DNA of 64,000 nucleotides from Saussurea involucrata (GCA_033807775.1 CM066313.1:89909484-89973483); one strand, 5' to 3'. Positions 10,509 through 23,245 are shown, counted from the stretch's first letter. Numbers and translations: made by a program. The notes: generated by a model from the letters alone, not told the origin.

Positions 10509-11376
10509 TGTTGGTAATTTTAACAAATTTTAATCATACACTCGATTAAATATTAAATCACGAAATTGTTATAGAAATAAGATGAAACAGAATGAAGGAA
10601 ACGAAATCCTAGAAAAGTCGAAAAAACGCTGAGGCTCGTGTTACACACGATTCCCTTAAACAAATTCGTGGTTTGTTCCCAGGGTACAACAGCGTGAGCA
10701 GTTTTAGAACTGCCGGAGATGACCACTTGCCTGAAAAGTTCGCCGGAAAAGAAACCGTATGCTACTGTTTCGTATGGTGCAGTTTACAGAGAAATCGAGT
10801 GTTGATTTTCGTGTGTCTTGGATGAAAACCGAGACCCTCTATTTGTATTGAACTTTGTAACCGAAATCAATTAATTCGTAATTAATAAATCGATTACTGA
10901 AGCCGAAATTCATAATTAACAAATTAATACTATAACCGAAATGAATTCAATACAGTTTCAGTTACAAAAAAATTCAAACTCGGTCAAAAGGAATTTTAGC
11001 AAAACCGAGCTGCATGAGCACGAGGTTTCGGAGCTGCATTCGTGTCCAGAGGTCGCGCTTACACACAAGTTCGACGATTTTAGCTTACGAAATCGTCAAT
11101 CGGGACCCCCCTGCGCGCGGGTAGGTGTTGGAGTAAAACAATTCAAGGAGCTTGTCAACTCCTCCCACTTCTTTGGTTATAAACCATTGAATTTTTACTC
11201 TCTCTTCCTATGTGGGACACATTCCCACACCCACTTGGTTTTTGCTAATTTCATCCAAATACTCAACTTTGAGTATCGATATCTCATTCACACATATTCC
11301 GTTTTGGACGCATTATATATCGTTTCGAAGTTCTCATATAGGAGAACACAAACCCACTAAGAGTTAATTATATATA

Positions 11377-11443
<67 letters not shown>

Positions 11444-11494
11444 AATGTGTCCAAAGTTTAGTAAAAACCATATTTTTACTAAAATTTTCCAACA
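10509..11494 (-). repeat. Array LTR2, shared by units 1 and 2
   Basis: The LTR is 986 bp with intact TGTTGG and CCAACA ends. It is directly bounded by the unit 1 leader on the left and the unit 2 polypurine tract on the right. Its longer (AT)n run (11394-11440) explains most of the length difference from LTR1. Confidence 0.85.
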
Positions 11495-11960
11495 ATCCCC
11501 CACATGAATGGAGATCGATCTATGCATACGGAAAATTCCCTACGAAATTTCCAATAGTCGAATCCTGCATAGGATAGGTAGGTGTTACCCTTTGAACCTT
11601 CCCTTGTGAAACATTCTTGGTCTCCTAGTTGTCAGTAGACTCGATGTCTTTGAACTGAACTACCATTTATGTAGACGACAATACATTTCACACATGACTC
11701 TTCCTAACAAGGTCATATCCTCATAGTTGTGTTCGTTATGGTCATGAACACTAGCCTGGTTCAGCGAGAGCTGTTTAGGAATTGCGCCCCCCACAATTCC
11801 CTTCGAAGCGACCCCACTTTTCTCTCACATAGGTGATTTTCAATAATCATTAAAAGCTATACGCTTAGCCTCACTATCACTGATTCATACAACTAGGTTG
11901 TCCTTTTGAACCCAGATCTTGGGATCTCCAGTCTTCTGGGTAAGGTTTCCTTTGCATGAA
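11495..11960 (-). other. Unit 2 3' untranslated region
   Basis: This is collinear with 6787-7252, including the polypurine tract next to the LTR. No coding sequence is seen. Confidence 0.7.
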
Positions 11961-14447
11961 TTATTCGTTCAAGGGCTTTAGTCCCATTCCTCTCGACGAC
12001 TTATAGACTAAATCTCTACTTAGGCCTTTCGTAAGCGGATCCGCAATGTTATCCTTTGACTTCACATAGTCAATCGTGATAACTCCAGTAGAGATTAATT
12101 GTCGTATCGTATTATGTCTACGTCTAATGTGTCTAGACTTCCCATTATACATTGTACTTTGAGCTCTACCAATTGCCGATTGGCTATCACAATGTATACA
12201 AATGGCCGTTACCGGCTTAGGCCATCTGGGAATATCTTCCACAAACTGTCGTAGCCACTCTGCCTCTTCACCACATTTATCCAAGGCGATAAATTCAGAT
12301 TCCATCGTGGATCTAGCTATAACAGTTTGCTTGGACGATTTCCAAGATATAGTCGCACCTCCAAGTGTAAACACATATCCACTTGTAGATCTGGAATCCT
12401 TTATGTCAGATATCCAATTTGCATCGCTGTATCCTTCGATCACAGCTGGATATCTTCCATAATGCAGTCGATACTCACTTGTGTATCTCAAATATCTTAA
12501 CAATCTTGTAATATTCTTCTAGTATTCAAAATTGGGATTACTAGTATACCTACTTAGCCTGCTCACTGCATATGCTAAGTCAGGTCTAGTACAGCTCATG
12601 AGATACATCAGACTGCTAATTATTCTTTAGTATTCCACTTGTGAAACACTATCCCCTCGATTTTTAGATAGATGTTAACTAGTGTCAATCGGAGTTCTAG
12701 CTATACTAGTATCTCCTTTATTAAATTTCTCAAGAATCTTGTCCACGTAATGTGTTTGACTTAACATCAGACCATTCTGGGTTCTTGTGATCTTGACCCC
12801 AAGAATCACATCCACTAAACCCATGTCTTTCATGTCAAACTTAGATTTCAACATATCCTTTGTGGACCTTATCATTTTGTCATCGCTGCCAATGATAAGC
12901 ATATCATCAACATATAAACACAAGATGACATAACCATGAGTGGTGTTTTTCATATAAACACATTTGTCACACTCACTTATTTTATAACCGCTTTCTAACA
13001 TGGCTTGATCAAACTTTTGATGCCATTGCTTTAGAGCTTGCTTTAGGCCATACAAAGACTTAGCAAGTTTACAAACCTTGTTCTCTTGTCCTGGGGCAAC
13101 GAATCCCTCAGGCTGCTCCATATAGATTTCTTCTTCTAAATCTCCATTTAGAAAAGCAGTTTTCACACATCCATTTGGTGAATTTGCAGATTTCTAATGG
13201 CCGCAATAGCTAACACCAACCTGATGGATGTTATTCTTGTTACCGGAGAATATGTATCAAAATAATCTAGACCTTCCTTTTGTCTATATCCTTTGATTAC
13301 TAATCTTGCGTTGTATTTGTCAATACTGCCATCAGCTTTCATCTTTCTCTTAAAGATCCAACGGTAACCTAGTGGCTTACAACCCGGAGGTAGGTCCACT
13401 AGTTCCCATGTATGGTTTTGTAAGATAGATTCTATCTCACTCTTTATGGCTTCTTTCCGTTGAGGTCCCTCCGAAGACGTAACCGCCTCACGATAGGTTT
13501 TGGGTTCACTTTCTACCATGTAGGTGAGAGATTCGGGACCAAACGACTTTTCAACCCAAGCCCGTTTGCTTCTTCAAGGTTCCACTTTTACTGTGGTGAG
13601 TAGGGTGCTGTGAATTCATGTCTAATTCCATTTTTAGAACACAACTCAGCAAATGGTGAGACATATTCACCTCCCCTCTCACTTCTAACGACCTTGATTT
13701 TCTTATTAAGTTGATTTTCATCTTCATTTTTATACAAGACAAACTTGTCTATTGCTTCATCTTTACTTTTAAGCAAATATATGTAGCAATATTTCGTGCT
13801 ATCATCGATGAACGTGATAAAATATTTGTTCCCACCTCTAGTAGGAACCGACTTTAAATCACGCACGTCAGTGTGAATTAAATCAAGGGGTTCGGTTTTT
13901 CTTTCAACCGATTGGAAAGATGATCTAGTAAGTTTGGCTTCTACACATGTGGGGTACTTGTGATTTTAGTTAATGTCAAATTTTGGAATGCAATTTAATT
14001 TAATTAAACGTTGTGTGGAGTTAAAATTTACATGTCCTAAACGTCCATGCCAAACATTTGAAAACTCAAGCATATAAGTCGAACTAGAACTTGCTTTATT
14101 CAAATTATTAACAATCATTACATTTAACATGAACATGCCATTCAAGGCATATCCTTTACCCACATACATACCACTTTTGGACAAAACAAACTTGTCCGAC
14201 TCAAACACTAGTTTAAAACCAAACTTGTTTAACAACCACCCATCATCAACATCTTTGTAGGTGTTGAAATTGCTCTTGTCATGACACACATGACGGGTAG
14301 CTCCGGTATCAATCCACCATTCCCTAGGTTTGCATCGATGACATTCACCTCCATGGCCGTAAAATCCATGATCATTGCCACCAAGTCCTCGTTCACCATT
14401 CTGAAAACGAGAACAGTTAGTTTCACAATATGAATCTGTTTACACAC
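11961..14447 (-). pseudogene. Unit 2 Copia pol, degraded, with two internal deletions
   Basis: RNase H (11961-12503) is open to its normal end GMGLKPLNE. Upstream, a TAG replaces the tryptophan codon after FEH (near 12520; the same lesion as unit 1), and a 2-bp CA insertion near 13167 shifts the frame at the start of the MKTAFLNGD block. About 475 bp encoding the integrase C-terminal part are missing at about 13590 (TTCCAC joined to TTTTACTGTGG). About 140 bp of protease are missing at about 14240 (CAACCACC joined to CATCATCAAC). A 1-bp deletion lies near 14330. Reverse transcriptase YVDD is intact. The product is non-functional. Confidence 0.85.
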
Positions 14448-14604
14448 AACAGAAACGAACTAAACCAAAACACACTCGATTTATACTCTATTTATACACG
14501 ACAGATAATCAAAACAAACTCGATTAAAAACTATTTACACACAACAACAAAGAAATAAATCGAAACAAAACTCGACTAATTTCGTTTACAAATCTGTTTA
14601 AGAT

Positions 14605-15511
14605 TGTTGATAATTTTAATATATTTTAATCATACACTCGATTAAATATTAAATCATGAAATTGTTATAGAAATAAGATGAAACAGAATGAAGGAAACGA
14701 ATTCCTATAAAAGTCGAAAAAACGTTGAGGCTCGTGTTACATACGATTCCCTTAAACAGATTCGTGGTCTGTTCCCTGGGTACAACAACATGAGCAGGTT
14801 TAGAACGGCCGGAGATGACCACTTGCCTGAAAAGTTCGCCGGAAAAGAAACCGTATGCTACTGTTTCGTATGGTGCAGTTTAGAGAGAAATCGAGTGTTG
14901 ATTTTCGTGTGTCTTGGATGAAAACCGAGACCCTCTATTTATATTGAAATTTGAAACCGAAATCAATTAATTCGTAATTAATAAATCGATTACTGAAACT
15001 GAAATTCATAATTAACAAATTAATACTGTAACCGAAAAGAATTCAATACAGTTTCAGTTACAAAAAAATTCAAACTGGGTCAAAAGGAATTTTAGCAAAA
15101 CCGAGCTACATGAGCACGAGGTTTCGGAGCTGCATTCGTGTCCGCAGGTCGCGCCCACACACAAGTTCGATGATTTTAGCTTACGAAATCGTCAATCGGC
15201 ACCCCCCCTTCGCGCGGGTAGGTGTTAGAGTAAAACCATTCAAGGAGCTTGTCAACTCCTCCCACTTCTTTGGTTATAAACCATTGAATTTTTACTCTCT
15301 CTTCCTATGTGGGACACTTTCCCACACCCACTTGGTTTTTGCTAATTTCATCCAAATACTCAACTTTGAGTATCGATATCTCATTCACACATACTCCGTT
15401 TTGGACGCATTATATATCGTTTCGAAGTTCTCATATAAGAGAACACAAACCCACTAAGAGTTAATTATATCTAACACACACACACACACATACACACACA
15501 CACATACACAC

Positions 15512-15560
<49 letters not shown>

Positions 15561-15611
15561 AATGTGTCCAAAGTTTAGTAAAAACCACATTTTTACTAAA
15601 ATTGTCCAACA
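14605..15611 (-). repeat. Array LTR3, shared by units 2 and 3
   Basis: The LTR is 1007 bp. It begins TGTTGA instead of TGTTGG and ends CCAACA. The compound microsatellite (15474-15556) is expanded with interspersed ACAC and ATAT blocks. The TATA-box-like site on the minus strand is intact at 14935-14944. Confidence 0.85.
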
Positions 15612-16076
15612 ATCCCCCACATGAATGGAGATCGATCTAAGCATACAAAAAATTCCCTACGAAATTTCCAATAGTCGAATCCTGCATAAGATAGGTAGGT
15701 GTTACCCTTTGAACCTTCCCTTGTGAAACATACTTGGTCTCCTAGTTGTCAGTAGACTCGATGTCTTTGAACTGAACTACCATTTTTGTAGACGACAATA
15801 CATTTCTCACATGACTCTTCCTAACAAGGTCATATCCTCATAGTTGTGTTCGTTATGGTCATGAACACTAGCCTGGTTCAGCGAGAGATGTTTAGGAATT
15901 GCGCCCCCCCTAATTCCCTTCGAAGCGACCCCACTTCTCTCTCACATAAGTATTTTAAATAATCATTAAAAGCTATACACTTAGCCTCACTATCACTGAT
16001 TCATACAACTAGGTTGTCCTTTTGAACCCAAATCTTGGGATCTCCAAGCTTCTGGGTAAGGTTTCCTTTGCATGAA
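15612..16076 (-). other. Unit 3 3' untranslated region
   Basis: This is collinear with 6787-7252. No coding sequence is seen. Confidence 0.7.
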
Positions 16077-17489
16077 TTATTCATTCAAGGGCTTTAGTCT
16101 CATTCCTCTCGACGACTTATAGACTAAATCTCTACTTAGGCCTTTCGTAAGCGGATCCGCAATGTTATCCTTTGACTTCACATAGTCAATCGTGATAACT
16201 CCAGTAGAGAGTAATTGTCGCACCGTATTATGTCTACGTCTAATGTGTCTAGACTTCCCATTATACATTGTACTTTGAGCTCTACCAATAGCCGATTGGC
16301 TATCTCAATGTATACAAATGGCCGTCACCACATTTATCCAAGGCGATAAATTCAGATTCCATCGTGGATCTAGCTATAACAGTTTGCTTGGACGATTTCC
16401 AAGATATAGCCGTACCTCCAAGTGTAAACACATATCCACTTGTAGATCTGGAATCCTTTATGTCAGATATCCAATTTGCATCGTTGTATCCTTCGATCAC
16501 AACTGGATATCTTCCATAATACAGTTCATACTCACGTGTGTATCTCAAATATCTTAACAATCTAGTAATACTCTTCCAGTGTTCAAAACTGGGATTACTA
16601 GTATACCTACTTAGCTTGCTCACTGTATATGCTAAGTCAGGTCTAGTACAACTCATGAGATACATCAGACTGCCAATTATTCTTGAGTATTCCACTTGTG
16701 CAACACTATCCCCTCGATTTTTAGATAGATGTTGACTAGTGTCAATCGGAGTTCTAGCTATACTAGTATCTCCTTTATTAAATTTCTCAAGAATCTTGTC
16801 CACGTAATGTGTTTGACTTAACATCGGACCATTCTGGGTTCTTGTGATCTTGACCCCAAGAATCACATCCGCTAAACCCATGTCTTTCATGTCAAACTTA
16901 GATTTCAACATATCCTTCGTGGACCTTATCATTTTGTCATCACTGCCAATGCTAAGCATATCATCAACATATAAACACAAGATGACATAACCCTGAGTGG
17001 TGTTTTTCATATAAACACATTTGTCACACTCACTTATTTTATAACCGCTTTCTAACATGGCTTGATCAAACTTTTGATGCCATTGCTTTGGAGCTTGCTT
17101 TAGGCCATACAAAGACTTAGAAAGTTTACAAACCTTATTCTCTTGTCCTGGGGTAACGAATCCCTCAGGCTGCTCCATATAGATTTCTTCTTCTAAATCT
17201 CCATTTAGAAAAGCAGTTTTCACACATCCATTTGGTGAATTTGCAGATTTCTAATGGCCGCAATAGCTAACACCAACCTAATGGATGTTATTCTTGTTAC
17301 CGGCGAATATGTATCAAAATAATCTAGACCTTCCTTTTGTCTATATCCTTTGATTACTAATCTTGCCTTGTATTTGTCAATACTGCCATCAGCTTTCATC
17401 TTTCTCTTAAAGATCCAACGGTAACCTAGTGGCTTTCAACCCGGAGGTAGGTCCACTAGTTCCCATGTATGGTTTTGTAAGATAGATTC
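16077..17489 (-). pseudogene. Unit 3 Copia pol, C-terminal part (RT and RNase H), separated by a Gypsy insertion
   Basis: From 16300 to 17223 the frame encodes reverse transcriptase with YVDD (CLYVDDMLSIGSDD) and the first part of RNase H. About 70 bp are missing in RNase H near 16325 (GGCCGT joined to CACCACATTT), after which 16077-16268 returns to the normal C-terminus. The shared 2-bp CA insertion is at about 17222. At 17490 the reading is cut by the Tat-like element. The sequence resumes at 24137, with GATTC duplicated at the break. Confidence 0.85.
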
Positions 17490-18376
17490 TGTTAATGCCA
17501 AAAATCGCACCAAAGGGACAACTTAAGGTTGATGTGGACTTAAACAACTAAAGAAAGGATCTTTCGACGAGACGTGCGACGATAAATGAAATAAAGTAAC
17601 AAGGGATTTGATGACGCAGGAAAAACCTCAATCGAGGAAAAAACCTGCGGACGACAGGGGGTGTCGTCGCTGCACTATGGTCGCCAATCAGGGGCGATGT
17701 CCTTGGATACTGGTGTCGATCGTACAGAGGTTACAATACAAATGAAGAAAATGCTTCGAAATGTAAAGTACAAGTGTTTGAACGTAAAAACAGGTGTTTG
17801 TCGTGTATGAAACAAAGTTTGAACTGCTGGTCGAGGGCTGTTGTCGTGCGCCGGGAGCGAGGACTTAAGCTTCTCTTCGAGTGTTCTTGAGTTCGCAGAT
17901 GATTGCTGATGTGTATCGGGTGTTAACTGATTATCCTTGATGTGAAGACTTAGCTTGGTATTTATAGTCTTCGCGTCATTAATTAGCTCCATTAATGCTT
18001 TGATCAACGGCTACAACGGCTGGAAACGGTTGCCGGAGTGATTATCCATAATGATCTTCGTTCGTTACGGCTATCGATCGTTGATGGTTGCGTCGGTTAT
18101 ATCCGTTGCTCCTTAATGACTTTGACTCCTGCATTAAACACTTAACAAACGTAACAGTCATGGTTAACGTTAGCTTTGGTCGAAGGTGCAGTGATCTTAC
18201 GCGATGGTCGTACGGGACGGGCGATGCTATGGTCGAGCGTCATGGGGGACGTACGACTTACCTTTTACGGGAGACGACGGTTGTTTTCTGGGTTCTTGTT
18301 GAGACCTTATCTTAATACAAGATATAGCTTTACCTGTTTTGGTCGTGGTCGAGCGACGTGATTTTTTGCCCAAACA
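17490..18376 (-). repeat. 3' LTR of the Tat-like element
   Basis: The 887-bp LTR is nearly identical to 23246-24131. It is followed on its inner side by CAGTTTGCCCCCAAAATTT, whose complement is the polypurine tract. Confidence 0.85.
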
Positions 18377-18718
18377 GTTTGCCCCCAAAATTTGAAAATT
18401 AAATGTCAAATTTAAGTTTTAAACTTTGCTTGTCGAACGCTTAGACTTGTGACCTGGGTTGAGGGACTTACCTGGTTTTCGTGGAACTAGACCGGTTCGC
18501 CTTTAACTGAACGAGAAGTTGAAAAGGGAACGAGGTCGTGACGTCATGATGACACACGATTGTGCTTATCAGCTGTCGAAGACAGGTGTCGAAGATTCGG
18601 ATAGGTATGGACGCGTGTTGATCATCAGTGGACTCGACCTGTTGTGATTTCCTGCATAAATAGAGATCACAATGGGTTGTTTTCTTTAGAGATTTTCTTT
18701 AAAAGTTTTCTGTTTCTG

Positions 18719-19357
18719 ATGAGGCCCTTCTCTAGAATCTTGACTTTGTTCAAATCTTGGGTGGTTGGAGATCTATCAAGAGTTGCGATACCCGAATCGT
18801 TGACGATGTTGGTTACGATGAACACGATGTCTGTGTATTCTGCGCACCTGGCGACGATGTCTTCTGCCACGTCACCCCTTTCGTCAGCCGACAGGGGCGA
18901 GGGTGTAAAGACGGGAGAGAATGAGGAGGAACTTATGGTGATCAGTTTTGTGCTATCGCCGTCCCTCTCGTTTGACTACGTCCTCGTCAGGATGAAGTCA
19001 CTTCCGCATCTGGGGAAACATCAGCCCTTAGTTTTCGATGAGTGTTTCCAAAGGATCTCTATTGGAGAGATAGGACTGTGTTTAGCCAAACTGGCGTTCC
19101 TTGTAAGTTTTTCTTTCAAAACTTGTGTTATTGATGTTCTTTAGCTGAATGCTTTACTAACGTGTTCCTTCTGTATTTGACAGATGTTCCTGTTTCTTCT
19201 CATTAAGTGTGTGAAGGCAGAGAAAATGTTGGAGTGGAGGTCGATCGTCGAGAAGAATATATTCCTTCCTCCAACCTTAACATTAATCTTAAGAGCCACA
19301 CTCTCAGAGTGTCGGGGCGTAAGGAGTTGGAAGATAACTCCTAATATACTCGTTTGA
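18719..19357 (+). CDS. Antisense open frame of the Tat-like element, two exons
   Basis: The frame lies between pol and the 3' LTR, on the strand opposite to pol. The first ATG (18719) follows a TATA-like CATAAATAG at 18655-18663. Exon 1 runs to 19102 and ends ...CLAKLAFL. A canonical intron GTAAGTTTTT...TATTTGACAG spans 19103-19183 (81 nt), and exon 2 runs in phase from 19184 to a TGA at 19355-19357, giving about 185 residues in total. No domain was recognised. Antisense frames in this position are known in Retand- and Grande-type elements, and their function is unknown. The exon-intron reading is inference from splice signals and phase; a chance frame is possible. Confidence 0.45.
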
Positions 19358-19995
19358 TCCTTGCATCAGTTCTTCGGGATTGATAGGATTTCGAAGATCG
19401 AGATTTTTGAACATAGCTTGCCATCGACGTGCTCCTTTAGTTCTGGTTTACGAGCTAGACTTTTTATGTTCGAGTTGTTGGTATGCAACGACTTTTGACT
19501 TTGTATTTACTTGTCCGACTATCGGTCGTTCATATGTAATCGTTCAATGAAGTTCCTTCTTTTGCTGAACTCGTGTCTTTAATTACATATGTCGTGGATA
19601 AATGTAATATTGATCATAAGATTCGTTAAGTATGAAATAAACGGAGGATCGTGCGACTTAGGCTTTTATTGCAATATAACGGTTGAAACATAAATCATGT
19701 ATTTGGACTGTAATAATAAACACAAATATATATCATCTATGTGTTAGAACATACAAAGTTTTTCTAAGTTCCAGAAACTTAGATCGAGGGATCGTTTAGA
19801 CCTTACATGTGACCGTGTCGTATGATGAAATTCCAGAATGTATGCCCCTGTGGTAAAACAATTAAGTCACACACTCGGGTACTCATGTCGTGCGTACCAA
19901 CGACAAAGTTCGTTAGAGGTCGGCCATCGGATCTCCAACGATCTCACGACGTTCACTGTCGTGTAAGAAAAACTTTGCTTGAGAGGAAGGCGACT
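19358..19995. other. Non-coding 3' region of the Tat-like element
   Basis: Between the antisense frame and the integrase stop nothing is recognised. There is an AT-rich stretch at 19600-19760 with no motif. Confidence 0.5.
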
Positions 19996-21807
19996 CTAAA
20001 AGAAATATTTTTTCAGATGCGTCGTGTTCCAACTTCGCGGAATTTCTTGATTGTCGAGGGTCTGAAGTCGATAGGCTCCTTTACCGACGACTTCGGAGAC
20101 GCAGTAAGGTCCTTCCCACTTAGTAGAAAGCTTTCCTGCGTTGAGATCCTGGGTGTTTGGGAATACTCGATGGAGGACGTAATCGCCTTCTTGAAAGACT
20201 TTAATTTTGACGTGCTTATTGAAATGTCGCTCGACTGCCTGCTTCTGCGATTCCATCCTGATCAAGGCGGATTCTCTGAGCTCTTCTAGGGCGTCGAGGT
20301 CATGACTTAAATCAACCAAGTTGTGGTCGATGGAAGTGTGCCTCGAAGTCGGGAGATGAACTTCGATTGGTAGGACGGATTCACAGCCGTAGACGAGAGA
20401 GAAGGGGGTTTGTCCTGTGGACGTGCGGGGTGTCGTGCGGTTTGCCCATAGGACTGAAGGGAGTTCTTCAATCCATCTTCCTTTTGCAGCTTTTAATCGT
20501 TTCTTGATCGAGGCTACAATAGTCTTATTACTCGACTCGGCAAGTCCATTGGCTTGGGGATATCTGGGAGTCGAGGTCGTCAGCTTGATGTTCCTATCTT
20601 CACAGAACTGTTGGGTCCTGTCGCTTATTAATTGGGATCCATTGTCGCAGACAATTTCAGATGGAATCCCAAACCTGCATATGATGTTAGTCTGGATAAA
20701 AGAAATAACTTCTTTATCCCTAATTTGGGAGAAGGCAGCCGCTTCGACCCATTTAGAAAAGTAGTCCGTAAGTACAAGGAGAAATACCTTTTGTCCTGGA
20801 GCGGGTGGTAGTTTGCCGACAATATCCATTCCCCATCTCATGAAGGGCCATGGGATAAGTGTCGAGTGCAAAGGTTCCGAAGGTTTATGAGACATACCTG
20901 AGTGTCGTTGACAGGGGTCGCAATTCTGGACGTACTTGATAGCGTCTTGTCGCAGTGTCGGCCAAAAATACCCTTGTCGGGAGATACGATTAGCCAACCT
21001 ACGACCTCCTGAATGATTACCACATTCGCCGTCGTGCATCTCTTGGAGGATTTTCTGAGCTTGATTTTTGCTGATGACGCACCTTAAATTTAAGCCCGTC
21101 GATGATCGCCGATAAAGCTTATTTTCGATCATGACATACTTAGATGCTTTGAATCTGATTTTTCGAGCCTCCATTTTGTCTTCGGGGAGTTGGTCGTGCA
21201 CGAGGAAATTTCGAATGTCGCGTGACCAATCATCTTCTTCGTCTTTGATCTGGATGACGTCTGTGTTTCCAATGGACGGCGTTGCCAGGTGAATCATAAG
21301 AATAACATCAAATATTGGTTCAACTAAAGCGGACCCAAGGTTTGCCAATGCGTCGGCCTGAGTGTTCTGGTCTCGCGGAATCTGTTCAATAGAAAAAGAT
21401 TTAAATTTTTTGGAAATTTCTTTTGCCACGCTTAGATATGCTGTCATTTTTGAATCCTTGGCTGCGAATTCTCCATTGATCTGATTTACTACTAGCAGGG
21501 AATCGCTCTTGACATGCAGTGCGGTTGCCCCCGAGTCGTGGGCCATATTCATTCCCATGATCAGGGCTTCATACTCAGCCTCGTTATTGGTGGTTTTGAA
21601 GTCGCATCGGACCGAGTATACCATCTTCCCCCCCTGTGGCGACTTTAAGACGACGCCCAATCCAGAGCCTCTAATGTTGGATGATCCATCGACATATAAG
21701 ATCCAAGGCACGTCATCGTGAGTTGCCACAGTTGATACTTCGACTTCTGCTTGTTTCTGCCAAGGCTTGCGATTTGATCGCGGTCCTGGGCTTGAAATCG
21801 ATGTCAT
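19996..21807 (-). CDS. pol: Tat-like pol: archaeal-type RNase H and integrase
   Basis: This open frame of 603 codons begins with a short proline-rich linker, followed by RNase H (WILYVDGSSNIRGSGLGVVL, NNEAEYEALIMGM, DALANLGSAL at about residues 35-165). Integrase follows, with an HHCC finger (GNHSGG, CDPCQRH) and the catalytic core (WGMDIVGKLPP, VCDNGSQL, NGLAESSNK), ending in a GPY-like segment (WEGPYCVSEVVGKGAYRL). The ATG at 21807 is not a native start: it follows a frameshift and deletion that removed most of the pol-linked RNase H (21808-21871). The integrase region itself shows no stop. Confidence 0.8.
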   Translation of the reverse strand: MTSISSPGPRSNRKPWQKQAEVEVSTVATHDDVPWILYVDGSSNIRGSGLGVVLKSPQGGKMVYSVRCDFKTTNNEAEYEALIMGMNMAHDSGATALHVKSDSLLVVNQINGEFAAKDSKMTAYLSVAKEISKKFKSFSIEQIPRDQNTQADALANLGSALVEPIFDVILMIHLATPSIGNTDVIQIKDEEDDWSRDIRNFLVHDQLPEDKMEARKIRFKASKYVMIENKLYRRSSTGLNLRCVISKNQAQKILQEMHDGECGNHSGGRRLANRISRQGYFWPTLRQDAIKYVQNCDPCQRHSGMSHKPSEPLHSTLIPWPFMRWGMDIVGKLPPAPGQKVFLLVLTDYFSKWVEAAAFSQIRDKEVISFIQTNIICRFGIPSEIVCDNGSQLISDRTQQFCEDRNIKLTTSTPRYPQANGLAESSNKTIVASIKKRLKAAKGRWIEELPSVLWANRTTPRTSTGQTPFSLVYGCESVLPIEVHLPTSRHTSIDHNLVDLSHDLDALEELRESALIRMESQKQAVERHFNKHVKIKVFQEGDYVLHRVFPNTQDLNAGKLSTKWEGPYCVSEVVGKGAYRLQTLDNQEIPRSWNTTHLKKYFF

Positions 21808-21871
21808 AACTGCTGAGATATATACTCCATTTTGCCAGGCAACCTGTCAACTCAGGTTTTCTTAAGACAGA

Positions 21872-23143
21872 TTAGTAGATCGGCAATTGCTGTTTTTCAT
21901 CTTCTCGTGTCAGAACAACACTTATTGCATTTGGGCTGACAGCCAAATACAATTGTAGGATCTCATGATCGTGAGGTTTTGACAACAGAGGAGGCGACGC
22001 CATGTATTCCTTGAGTTTTTGCAAGGCTTGTTCATGATCATTGGTCCAATCGAAGCCCCTATTTTTCTTGAGGACATTATAGAATAGATGACATTTATCT
22101 GAAGATCGGGAGATAAACCTGTTTAGAGCTGCTACTCGACCGGTGAGTTTCTGGACTTCTTTGAAGTTTCGAGGAGATTTGATCTCAATGATGGCCTTGA
22201 TTTGGTCGGGGTTAGCCTCAATGCCTCGACGAGTGACCATATAACCCAGGAACTTCCCGGAGCTGACGCCAAAGGAACATTTCGTCGGATTGAGCTTCAT
22301 GTTATACTTCCGAAGGATGTCGAACGATTGCCTGAGGTGATCAATGTGATCAATCGCTTGCTTCGACTTCACTAACATGTCGTCGATATATACCTCCATC
22401 GTGTCTCCAAGATGATCTTTGAACATCTTGTTTACCAGCCGTTGGTAGGTAGAACCTGCATTTTTTAGTCCAAAAGGCATAACTTTGTAACAGTAAATAC
22501 CTCGATCCGTCATGAAAGCGGTTTTCTCTTGGTCGTCAACGTGCATTAAAATTTGGTTGTATCCAGAATAGGCGTCCATGAACGTTAATAACTCATGCCC
22601 CGCGGTTGCATCGACCATGGCGTCAATATGAGGTAACGGGAATGGATCCTTTGGACAGGCTTTATTGAGATCGGTGAAGTCGATACAGACCCTCTATTTT
22701 CCATTATTCTTGGCTACGACCACGACGTTAGCGAGCCAATCAGGATATTTTACCTCTCGAATCTTTCCTGTCTTGAGGAGGTTGTCGACCTCATCATTTA
22801 TTACTTTATTTCTTTCAGGAGCGAACTTGCGACGTTTTTGCTTAATAGGTTTGAACGATGGATCGACGTTAAGTTTATGAGCAATGACACTGGGGTCAAT
22901 ACCGACCATATCTTCATGTGACCAGGCGAAGCAATCAGCATGTTCCTGCAAAAAGGATATGAGTTTTTCTTTAATGTGGGGATCAAGGGATGAACCCACA
23001 AGAATCTTTTGATCGGGTTTGCTTTGATCTACAACGACTTCCTCCAAATGATACTCATCGACAGCTGCTGGGGAGTTTTGTGCATTTTCTAAGTTTGCGT
23101 GTACTGGTATAACGGCTTGTTCCGGATTCCCGTTATCCGCCAT
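21872..23143 (-). pseudogene. pol: Tat-like pol: reverse transcriptase with one nonsense codon and truncated RNase H
   Basis: The frame opens at 23143 (MADNGNPEQAVIPVH) about 90 nt after the primer site and leads into the reverse-transcriptase N-terminus (FKPIKQKRRKFAPERNKVI). A TAG at 22694-22696 replaces the expected tryptophan in the NGKWRVC-type motif. The same frame then continues through FMDAYSGYNQILM and YIDDMLVKSK to a stop near 21872. Beyond it, only the tail of the first RNase H is left (VLRKPELTG, out of context), so roughly 150 bp appear to be missing. Gag and protease are lost, probably by one internal deletion, because the first 30 residues look like a gag-type N-terminus. Confidence 0.75.
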
Positions 23144-23225
23144 TTTCCTGTGACAGAAAACAGAAAAAACTCCAAGAAACTATTAGTAGAATGCACGTTC
23201 GTCGAGGATTTTCTCTAGATGTAGT

Positions 23226-23242
23226 CCCACGGATGGCGCCAA
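23226..23242 (-). other. Primer-binding site of the Tat-like element
   Basis: On the minus strand TGGCGCCATCCGTGGGA lies 3 nt inside the 5' LTR. The TGGCGCC start is typical of primer sites in plant Tat and Athila elements. Confidence 0.6.
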
Positions 23243-23245
23243 ACT

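Noticed and set aside
14688..14921. Plus-strand frame inside array LTRs (also 30705-30947)
   Set aside because: It lies within the LTR, opposite the element's direction, and is interrupted in the other LTR copies, so there is no sign of selection.
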